Positions 24,922 through 32,086 of a stretch of 64,000 bases of DNA are shown here, in pieces. A program made the translations under genes and the position numbers. The stretch covers positions 1-64,000 of the forward strand of contig JABLXE010000002.1 in NCBI GenBank assembly GCA_013178225.1, written 5' to 3'. The stretch's first letter is position 1, and each line of letters starts with the position of its first letter. The notes below the pieces were generated by a model. That model saw only the letters and a list, made by a program, of their open reading frames with translations, had not been told where the DNA came from and ran no database searches. Source of the stretch: Methanotrichaceae archaeon. GTDB taxonomy: Archaea; Halobacteriota; Methanosarcinia; Methanotrichales; Methanotrichaceae.

Positions 24922-25854
24922 TTACTTGAAGTTCTGCTTTTCCAGAACCAGATCTTCAAACTCGCCGGGAGCGTCTAAGGACTCCAGCTCCCGCTTTTCA
25001 ATTAGGGCCGTCCCTTCGATCCGCTCCACTTTGCACTCTCCATCTACAATTACCGCAGAATGAGTTTTAACCACCGCAGAGAGGCTGCTCATCAGCCGCG
25101 CCTTCTTGAGCATCCCCTGTGAGTACTTGGAGACGCCGGTTAGAACCACCATGTCCTCATCGCGGGTAACGGCGTTGAAGGGTGCTTGGGCCGTAGGAAA
25201 GACGTCCAGGCCGATCTTCAGCAGAAGCTGCAGGACGCTGTCCTTTACCTCCTCCGGAGCCTCTGCAAACGGCCGGCTGTTGAAGGGATCAATCGGCAGG
25301 ATAAGTTCTCGCTCGAAGATCTCTTCCAGCCGCAAAGCCACATCCACCGAGGTGTCCATATCTTCCGTCTCGTATTTGGAGATGGTCCGGCGGGATACCC
25401 CCAGTTCGGAGGCCAGAGCGCCCAGCGATATTCCTCTTTCCAGCCGCATCGCTCTCATTCGGATGCCGTCAATTCTCACGTACAGGCCGCCGTGAGCGGC
25501 ATAAACCAGCGGCAGCTCTTCGTGCAGCAGCAGATCGGCGAGGGTGGACAGGCTCAAGGTAGGAATTCCATAGCGGAAGTAAACTGCCCCTTGCTCCAAG
25601 AACAGGTCACGGGTCTTCTCTCCGATAAGCAGGGGCGATCCTGAAAGATAGCCTGCCAGGCGGCGGACCTCTACCGCTGTTCTTTCGTTGAATCCGTCAA
25701 TGTTGGAGAGGACCTTGATCAGCAGCAGCAGATCATCTCTTCTGGCGGCAAGGTCGAAGCTCCTGGGACGGAGGTAGCAGCGGGCAGAGATGGTGAACCC
25801 GGCCTGGCTGAGAACCTCTTCCACTCGCTCGGCAAGAAGTTCCTTATCCATCAT
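24922..25854 (-). CDS. XRE-family transcriptional regulator, archaeal COG1395 type
   Basis: The 310-residue protein has an N-terminal nuclease-like/effector domain (residues 1-120: FDLAARRDDLLLLIKVLSNIDGF) and a helix-turn-helix (~130-190: MRLERGISLGALASELGVSRRTISKYETEDMDTSVDVALRLEEIF). A C-terminal region (VLTGVSKYSQGMLKKARLMSSLS) resembles restriction endonuclease-like/KaiC-associated sequences. It matches the conserved archaeal 'putative HTH-type transcriptional regulatory protein' family. It is transcribed toward prk, 53 bases apart, and divergently from tiaS, 36 bases apart, so it could control either; that is inference. Confidence 0.85.
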   Translation of the reverse strand: MMDKELLAERVEEVLSQAGFTISARCYLRPRSFDLAARRDDLLLLIKVLSNIDGFNERTAVEVRRLAGYLSGSPLLIGEKTRDLFLEQGAVYFRYGIPTLSLSTLADLLLHEELPLVYAAHGGLYVRIDGIRMRAMRLERGISLGALASELGVSRRTISKYETEDMDTSVDVALRLEEIFERELILPIDPFNSRPFAEAPEEVKDSVLQLLLKIGLDVFPTAQAPFNAVTRDEDMVVLTGVSKYSQGMLKKARLMSSLSAVVKTHSAVIVDGECKVERIEGTALIEKRELESLDAPGEFEDLVLEKQNFK

Positions 25855-25890
25855 TATATATCTCCGTTTGACCGCTATTTAAGGCTGACC
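25855..25890. promoter_or_regulatory. Compact divergent promoter (regulator / tiaS)
   Basis: Only 36 bases separate the two start codons. TATTTAAGG (25877-25885) could serve tiaS. CGGAGAT just before the minus-strand ATG is a ribosome site. Promoter elements must overlap the neighbouring coding sequences. Confidence 0.5.
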
Positions 25891-27138
25891 ATGATCATAG
25901 GAATAGACGATACCGATTCTGAACGAGGGCTCTGCACCACCTATCTGGCCGCGGTGCTGATGGAGAGGCTGCAGCCGCTGGGAAAACTCCAGGACCTTCC
26001 GCGGCTGGTGCGCCTCAACCCCTGCGCTCCCTTCAAGACCCGCGGAAATGCAGCCATTGCCCTGGAGCTTGACACCTCCCGGCCGCAGGAGGTCAGGGAA
26101 GTGGCCTTGAGGACAGTGACTGAGCTGTCAGACCTGTCCGGGAAGAACACCAATCCCGGTCTGGTGGCCGTAGATTGCGTCTCGGACGATATGAGGCGTT
26201 TTTACCGCCGGGCGGTGACCGAGATCTTGGAGATCGAAGAGGCCCGGGAGCTGCTGGATTCGGAAGGTGCCTGGCACCGGAGCTTCAAGAAGGGCCGCGG
26301 CCTGATCGGTGCCCTGGCGGCCGTGGGGGCAGAGCTTCCGGACTTCACCTATGAGCTGATCGCCTATAGAGAGCGCTCGCGTTGGGGAAGCCCTCGCGAG
26401 ATCGAGGCGAAGAGCGTGTGGGAGGCCGACCGCCTCACCTATCCCCTCACCTGGGACACAGTCGATCATGCCAACCAGAGGGTGGTCTTTGCTCCCCATT
26501 CCGCGGATCCCATTCTCTTCGGCATCAGAGGCGATGATCCGTCAGCTCTGGAGCAGGCATTCTCCTGCATAGTCTCCGAGCCCTGGGAGAGAAGGGTTCT
26601 CTACCGCACCAATCAGGGGACGGATGCCCACATTCTGGCTGCAGATATCGGCCAGGCAAAGAACTTTCAGAGCTATCGCTTGCATGGTAAGGTATCAGAA
26701 GCCCCTCATGCAATCGCCGGCGGACATGTCTTCTTTTCCCTGCAAAACGAAAGCGCCTCCATCACCTGTGCTGCCTTTGAGCCCACCAAAAACTTCCGCA
26801 CTATAATAAAAAAGCTTCATCCAGGCGACGAGCTGGAGGTCTGCGGAGCAGTGCGGGACGGGACGATGAACCTGGAGAAGATCAACGTTCTGGACCTGGC
26901 TGACAGAGACATGCCAATCTCTCCCGTCTGTCCGCAATGCGGAAGGCGCATGGAATCCGCTGGAAAAGGCCAGGGCTATAGATGCCGGCGCTGCAAGACC
27001 AGGGCCGATGCTCGAACGCGTGTGATCTTGCCAAGGGATCTGGAAACCGGCTTTTATGAGGTGCCTCCCTCGGCCCGCAGACATCTGGCTAGGCCACTGG
27101 TTCGCGAAAGCCGCCAGAACGCGCACCCCAGCAGATGA
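25891..27138 (+). CDS. tiaS: tRNA(Ile2) 2-agmatinylcytidine synthetase
   Basis: The 415-residue protein starts MIIGIDDTDSERGLCTTYLAAVL, the hallmark of TiaS. This enzyme attaches agmatine to C34 of the tRNA-Ile CAU anticodon so it reads AUA. It has the expected order: the kinase-like domain with GIDDTDS, the central domain, an OB-fold (VSEAPHAIAGGHVFFSLQNESASITCAAFEPTKNFR) and a C-terminal zinc ribbon (CPQCGRRM...CRRCKTR). Full length for the family. TiaS is essential in archaea. Confidence 0.92.
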   Translation: MIIGIDDTDSERGLCTTYLAAVLMERLQPLGKLQDLPRLVRLNPCAPFKTRGNAAIALELDTSRPQEVREVALRTVTELSDLSGKNTNPGLVAVDCVSDDMRRFYRRAVTEILEIEEARELLDSEGAWHRSFKKGRGLIGALAAVGAELPDFTYELIAYRERSRWGSPREIEAKSVWEADRLTYPLTWDTVDHANQRVVFAPHSADPILFGIRGDDPSALEQAFSCIVSEPWERRVLYRTNQGTDAHILAADIGQAKNFQSYRLHGKVSEAPHAIAGGHVFFSLQNESASITCAAFEPTKNFRTIIKKLHPGDELEVCGAVRDGTMNLEKINVLDLADRDMPISPVCPQCGRRMESAGKGQGYRCRRCKTRADARTRVILPRDLETGFYEVPPSARRHLARPLVRESRQNAHPSR

Positions 27139-27387
27139 TGGGCGCTTGTGTCACATAAGCTGCATCTGGGGTCTGCTCCGGGCGCGGCTTTCCCGGTCTG
27201 AAGGCTGCTTCATAAATACTACAGAAAATTTCATAAATTATAGCTTTTATAATAGATTTGGTGATACCCACTCCTCAGCCTGACCGGCCTGCCCCTAATA
27301 CCGCCATGGTCCTCCTGCATTACTAAGTTCTGAGACGCGGGGGCTGAGGGAGCGAGGCATCAACCATCGGCAGAACGGTGAATTTGA

Positions 27388-27759
27388 ATGAACCATCCCG
27401 AGCGCGCATTCTCCTTTGCGGAGATTGAAAGGAGAGAAGACCTGCTTGATGCCATGTTCAACCACAGATGGCCTCTCTGTTACAGCTTTTATCACGATAA
27501 GCTGCTCTACTTAAACGATGGCGAAAGCGAGGACCTGCCCGAATACGCTGTCGTGTCCGTCGATAAAACGGAAGGGCGCTTCGGCGTTCACGGTCGCGAG
27601 ATTGGAAGGATCAACCCCTCACGCCTGCAAAAGGCAGATGCGATGAAACTCGTCCAGGAGATGAAAACCGGGAGCTGCGCAGGTGAAAGTTCTGTCCGGC
27701 TGGTAGCGGAGCCGAAATGGCACCATCGCTGCAGGCTCTGCGATCTGGATGAAGAATAA
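27388..27759 (+). CDS. Hypothetical protein with C-terminal HH/CxxC motif
   Basis: The 123-residue protein has GGTGA seven bases before its ATG. It begins MNHPERAFSFAEIERREDLLDAMFNHRWPLCYSFYHDKLLYLNDGESEDLPEYAVV and ends with WHHRCRLCDLDEE, where the two histidines and CxxC could bind a metal. No family was recognised. It is acidic and soluble. The neighbours are unrelated. Confidence 0.65.
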   Translation: MNHPERAFSFAEIERREDLLDAMFNHRWPLCYSFYHDKLLYLNDGESEDLPEYAVVSVDKTEGRFGVHGREIGRINPSRLQKADAMKLVQEMKTGSCAGESSVRLVAEPKWHHRCRLCDLDEE

Positions 27760-28052
27760 CAAGCTCTGTTGGGCGGCCGCGAAAGGAATCTCGGAATTTT
27801 TTTCTGATCTTTTCTGAGCCCCGGCCTCTGGCCGCAGGTACTCTATGTGTGCATTTCTAGCTGTTTACCGGAAATTATAATCGGTAGGAATTATAATTCC
27901 GGTGCGAAGATTTCAGCACACTGTCAATAGCAGCAGCTGAACGGTTGTCCTGCCCAACCTTGAGTCTCTTCTTTCCGGAAGCTGTATCCACAACTGTCCG
28001 AAAAAGAAAGAACTATACTTTAAATTACCTGTAATCGATTTAAAACTCCGGT
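27760..28052. other. Intergenic region with inverted repeat
   Basis: No gene is supported here. It contains the hairpin at 27868-27902 and is otherwise featureless. Confidence 0.5.
27868..27902. repeat. Long AT-rich inverted repeat
   Basis: CCGGAAATTATAAT and ATTATAATTCCGG are inverted copies (one extra A on the left) separated by eight bases. There is no T-run after it, so an operator or RNA structure is as likely as a terminator. Confidence 0.6.
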
Positions 28053-28166
28053 TCAGAAGCGTCTCAAGCTCTTAGCCCCTGCCACCTTCTTCTTTTTTAG
28101 CAGGTAGACCGCTATCATGGCTGCCGATATGACGCCCAGCATTACCAATCCTTTCTTGATTCCCAT
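28053..28166 (-). CDS. 37-residue single-span membrane protein
   Basis: The short frame reads MGIKKGLVMLGVISAAMIAVYLLKKKKVAGAKSLRRF (given here in pieces: MGIKKGLVML, GVISAAMIAV, YLLKKKKVAG, AKSLRRF). It is one hydrophobic span of ~18 residues flanked by lysines, positive-inside at the C-terminus. GAAGTGA precedes the ATG. On the same strand TTTTTATAC (28200-28208) is a good TATA box ~40 bases upstream, with an A/C-rich BRE (CCAAAT). Size, hydropathy and promoter together support a real gene. Function unknown. Confidence 0.68.
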   Translation of the reverse strand: MGIKKGLVMLGVISAAMIAVYLLKKKKVAGAKSLRRF

Positions 28167-28562
28167 GAATATTCACTTCAAATTTATTCGATAGCTGAAC
28201 GTATAAAAATATTTGGTTGATGAAATTCCTCTTCTCTAGATGACGATATCAAATACTCAGGAAGGCCTGTCTGGCCTTTCCTCGCGGCTCAGACTCGAAG
28301 TTTCCCTTAGGGCAATTGTTAAATCATAATGTCTAAATATGATGACCTCTATAAATTTTCTGAATTGAAGGCGTCTCTGTGATGCAATTCTGATCGTTCG
28401 GTGATTAATTGTTATGGTAATTGTTTCAGAATTAGAAGTGATCAGGCTGCAAGGCATAAAGAAATTATAGTGAATCGCAGAAGCTGCATTTCATCCAGAC
28501 GTCCTCATACGGCAGGAAAACGATTGTAGAAAATCGGTTTTCGGTTAAGAGGTGAAATCTCT
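28167..28562. other. Promoter region for the small membrane protein and the MscS-like gene
   Basis: AT-rich, about 400 bases. It holds the TATA box of the minus-strand small gene and GAGGTGA (28550-28556) before the plus-strand membrane protein. Short open frames here lack ribosome sites. Confidence 0.5.
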
Positions 28563-30059
28563 ATGGCTTATCTTGATCAGATCAGTCGATCCTTCGGCCC
28601 AACGGGGCCCAATATCGTCTGGGCTTTAATCGTCCTGGTTATCGGATGGATTTTAGCCCTGATAATATCATCGTTTGTAGGCAGAGCCTTGAAACGCACC
28701 GGCTGGGATGAAAGAATTGCCCGCCGGGTTTACGGAGGTGAAAAAGCCAAGACCGTTGAGGCGGGCAGCTGGATCTCCAGAATTGTGTACTATCTGATAC
28801 TGCTGTTCACTCTGGTGGCCTTCTTCGAGGTCCTGGGCCTGACGATAGTCGTTGAGCCTCTCAATCAGCTATTGACAGAGATCATGGCTTACCTTCCTCG
28901 CATTCTCGCCGCGGCTGTGCTGGTGCTGATTGCCTGGTTTATCGCCTATGCGCTGAAGCGAATAGTCCTGGTGGCACTCAAGGCCGCCAGGGTGGATGAG
29001 CGCAGCGGCGAAGAATCTGGGACGGAGATGAAGAAGGTTCCCGTCAGCCAGACTGTGGCCGAAGCCGTCTACTGGCTGGTGTGGCTTTTATTCTTGCCCC
29101 TAATCCTGGATGCCCTGAACCTGGGTGGACTGCTGGCTCCCGTGCAGCTGTTGATCTCCGAGATCCTCGGATTTCTGCCCAACCTGCTGGCAGCTGCGAT
29201 CATAGTGGTGGTCGGCTGGTTCCTGGCTCGCGTTCTGCAAAGGGTCGTCACCAATCTATTGCTGGCCCTGGGAAGCGAGAGGTTTGCTGAACGGCTCGGA
29301 CTGGCCAAAACCCTGGGCACGCAGGGGTTGTCCGGGTTAATCGGACTGATAGTCTTTATCCTGATACTTATCCCTGTTCTGCTCGCAGCTCTGCAGGCAC
29401 TGTCCTTGGAGGCGATCACACAGCCTGTCTCCGGCATGCTATCGCAGATTCTGAGCGCCCTTCCTGCTCTATTCGGAGCGGCCCTGATTCTGGCGGTGGC
29501 CTACATCATCGGCAAGGTCGTCGCCGAGCTGATCACCAACCTGCTGACCTCTCTGGGTTTCAACTCAATACTGGTCCATCTTGGCATCGGAACCGAGCCC
29601 CAGGAGGGTCAGAGGACGCCATCGGCAGTTGTGGGCTACCTGGTGCTGGTGGGCATAATGCTCTTTGCAATCATCGAAGCCGCTCAGATCTTGAACTTCG
29701 CCCTGGTGGCCGATATCGTGACCATGTTCACGGTCTTTGCCGGGCATGTGGTGCTGGGCCTGATCATATTTGGAATCGGGATCTATCTGGCGAATCTGGC
29801 CTTTCGATCGGTCCTTGCCAGCGGCATATCGCAGGCCAGGTTGCTGGCCCGGGCTTCTCAGGCTGCCATACTGGTATTTGCCGCTGCGGTGGGCCTTCGC
29901 CAGATGGGGCTGGCCAACGAGATAATCAACCTGGCCTTCGGGCTGCTGCTGGGCGCTATCGCCGTGGCTGTCGCTCTGGCCTTTGGACTGGGTGGACGAG
30001 AGATTGCCGGTCGAGAGCTTGAAAAATGGGTCGAGTCCATGAAATCCGAAAAGCGTTGA
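28563..30059 (+). CDS. Multispan membrane protein, MscS-related conserved TM-helix repeats
   Basis: The 498-residue protein has about ten hydrophobic segments, arranged as repeats in which a long TM helix is followed by a basic loop (GWILALIISSFVGRALKRTGWDERIARRVYGG; AWFIAYALKRIVLVALKAARVDE; GWFLARVLQRVVTNLLLALGSERFAERLGL). This is the 'conserved TM helix' repeat family related to mechanosensitive channels (CmpX-like). The classical MscS beta domain is not visible, so channel activity is uncertain. GAGGTGA precedes the ATG. It is probably in the cytoplasmic membrane. Confidence 0.82.
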   Translation: MAYLDQISRSFGPTGPNIVWALIVLVIGWILALIISSFVGRALKRTGWDERIARRVYGGEKAKTVEAGSWISRIVYYLILLFTLVAFFEVLGLTIVVEPLNQLLTEIMAYLPRILAAAVLVLIAWFIAYALKRIVLVALKAARVDERSGEESGTEMKKVPVSQTVAEAVYWLVWLLFLPLILDALNLGGLLAPVQLLISEILGFLPNLLAAAIIVVVGWFLARVLQRVVTNLLLALGSERFAERLGLAKTLGTQGLSGLIGLIVFILILIPVLLAALQALSLEAITQPVSGMLSQILSALPALFGAALILAVAYIIGKVVAELITNLLTSLGFNSILVHLGIGTEPQEGQRTPSAVVGYLVLVGIMLFAIIEAAQILNFALVADIVTMFTVFAGHVVLGLIIFGIGIYLANLAFRSVLASGISQARLLARASQAAILVFAAAVGLRQMGLANEIINLAFGLLLGAIAVAVALAFGLGGREIAGRELEKWVESMKSEKR

Positions 30060-30164
30060 GCTCTTAATTGGGTCCGGGCCTCGCACGATGTTCTGAGCGC
30101 CCGCCCCAAAATTTATTCATCCGTACTTTGCCCGTGTTTCTCCGGGGGTTTGATTCTCATCGAT

Positions 30165-31109
30165 TCAGAGCCGATAAAAATCAATCCCTTTGTCTAGGAG
30201 CGGAAGCTCCTTCTTGGGGACGTCTTTCTCTATGGGTTGCATCAGCTTCTCTTTATATTCCTGGGAAAACAGCTCTTCGAAGTTCAATGCTTCAACACAG
30301 CCCGATTCTCCTTGATCCCACCTATGAACCAATTCCGAGACCAGGCAAGCTGCCATGCGATCTATGGGAACGAGCATCTTGTCGTTGATGACCAGGACAT
30401 CGCCGGGAGTCTCTCCGTTCTTGAGCCGAACATTTATGGGTGGTGATTGCCCGACGACGGGCCCTGCATCTACTTCTTCCGTGACCCTGTGAACTGTGAC
30501 CTTGGAAAACTCAGCCTTCCGGGCTATCAGATCTTCATAAGGCCTGGGCCCCGCCCCATGATGAGAGACCAGATCAGCAGGATGAAAGTTGTATATGCCG
30601 AAAGCCGGATAGTCGATCACCGGCCGGTCCAAGATCTGTCCGAAAACGCATACCAGTACTGCCTGCGGATCCCATTGAGCCAGGAGTTCTCGAAAGGATT
30701 CCGTCTTCACCTGGCCGGTGAAACAGGGAATGCCAGAGGACAGTGCTGCTTCCACCATCACCTTCTCAAGCTCTACTCTTTTCTCTTGGCCATAGAACCG
30801 CCATATCCTCTTCTCTGCCGATATCCTGGCCTTGAGATTGGCGGGATCGTCGGTGACCAGTCCCACGATATTGAGCTTTCCCGGATTTTTTTCCTCCAGC
30901 TCTTTCAGAGTCTCCAAAAGGAGATAACCGAGGAGGAAGCTGGCGAAGACCAATATCCTAAAGCCCTCCTTTGCCTTCCCGGAGCTTTCGTCCGGGGCCG
31001 GCAGTATCAATTCGCCCCAGCTTGAATCCTTGAGGGACATCAACTTCCGGTCAGGGTCATCGTGAAGAAGCTCCCGATTGATCGCCTTCTCATCATCCAG
31101 ATCCGTCAT
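30165..31109 (-). CDS. Formyltransferase family protein
   Basis: ATG 31109 follows GGTGA by six bases and is preferred to the TTG at 31133. The product (~314 residues) contains the formyltransferase signature IYNFHPADLVSHHGAGPRPYEDLI and the later VTVHRVTEEVDAGPVV. The Asn-x-His pair and Asp correspond to the catalytic N/H/D of methionyl-tRNA or GAR formyltransferases. It lacks an obvious tRNA-binding domain, and archaea do not formylate initiator tRNA, so a sugar-nucleotide or other amine acceptor is more likely. The N-terminal ~60 residues are unlike the family. Confidence 0.78.
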   Translation of the reverse strand: MTDLDDEKAINRELLHDDPDRKLMSLKDSSWGELILPAPDESSGKAKEGFRILVFASFLLGYLLLETLKELEEKNPGKLNIVGLVTDDPANLKARISAEKRIWRFYGQEKRVELEKVMVEAALSSGIPCFTGQVKTESFRELLAQWDPQAVLVCVFGQILDRPVIDYPAFGIYNFHPADLVSHHGAGPRPYEDLIARKAEFSKVTVHRVTEEVDAGPVVGQSPPINVRLKNGETPGDVLVINDKMLVPIDRMAACLVSELVHRWDQGESGCVEALNFEELFSQEYKEKLMQPIEKDVPKKELPLLDKGIDFYRL

Positions 31110-31372
31110 TTCAATCACCGCCTGTTCCCTCAACGTATATCAGATTGTTGAGCAAGAATTCTAACAAAATTCGTTTCACTAATCTTCGAGCACCCATTCT
31201 GAACGACCCATTCTGGACGCGGAACTCCATCAGGAACCTCCGGCAAAAATCGCACACTGCTCATCGGCTAGGTCGATCCCGTATCTGAATGGATAATCAC
31301 TGGCAGTTTTCTGTCTGATTTAATCCGCACTTAATCGGTCTCAAAAGCAAAAAATAATTGAAAAGAGAAATA

Positions 31373-32086
31373 TTAATTCTCGGGAAAGCTCTCCAGCTCC
31401 TCAAGGGCCTTTTCCACGCCTTTGACTCCCATCTCGAAGAACATTTCCCCCTTGTCAAGCGAGGCCCGGCTGGGGTCGCCCATGATGCCGTTTCCCATCA
31501 GGTGCCTAACGTCCCTCATGACCAGGAATCTGGGCCTGATTGGAAAATGGCGCTCCGGCCTTCCTTTGACCAGGTCGGCTCTGATCTTCATCATCAGGGA
31601 GGTCTCGATCTCCCCGGCATGGCCGTCACCGGGTGCCTCGACTGCCGCCGGGTCGATCAGGTCGAAGAGCGAGACCAGGCTCACCCGAAAGTCCTTCTCC
31701 TCTGCAGCCATCTGGCAGGCCTCCTCCAGCGCTGCCATATGCTGTCCCCCGGCATGGCCGGTGAGAATTAGGACCTTTTCAAAACCGCTCTCGTGAAAGG
31801 ATAGCAGGATATCGCGTATGTAAGACCTCAGGCCGTCGTGGCTGACGGTGATCGTCCCGGGAAAGCGTCTGGTGCTGCGGCAAACCCCGTAGTGAACGGG
31901 CGGAGCCAGGAATATGTCCCGGCGCCGCGCCACTTCGTTTGCTACCTCTATGGCCTGTATGGTATCTGTATAGATCGGGAGATGTGGTCCATGCTCCTCG
32001 GTAGCCCCTATGGGCAGGATCACGGTTCTGGTGTCCTTCAATCCCTCCTGAATCTCGGGCCAGCTCATCTCTGCCAGGAGCTTCAT
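31373..32086 (-). CDS. arfB: Creatininase-family FAPy deformylase (F420/riboflavin pathway)
   Basis: The 237-residue protein has the creatininase metal motifs: PIGATEEHGPHLPIYTDT (Glu, His, Asp), LTGHAGGQ and GHAGEIETSLMM. In methanogens this family includes ArfB, which removes formate from the FAPy nucleotide in the archaeal riboflavin and F420 pathway (characterised as MJ0116). Its ATG overlaps the aglB stop by four bases, so it is translated from the aglB transcript. Other creatininase homologs exist (MftE, creatinine amidohydrolase), so the exact substrate is family-based. Confidence 0.78.
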   Translation of the reverse strand: MKLLAEMSWPEIQEGLKDTRTVILPIGATEEHGPHLPIYTDTIQAIEVANEVARRRDIFLAPPVHYGVCRSTRRFPGTITVSHDGLRSYIRDILLSFHESGFEKVLILTGHAGGQHMAALEEACQMAAEEKDFRVSLVSLFDLIDPAAVEAPGDGHAGEIETSLMMKIRADLVKGRPERHFPIRPRFLVMRDVRHLMGNGIMGDPSRASLDKGEMFFEMGVKGVEKALEELESFPEN

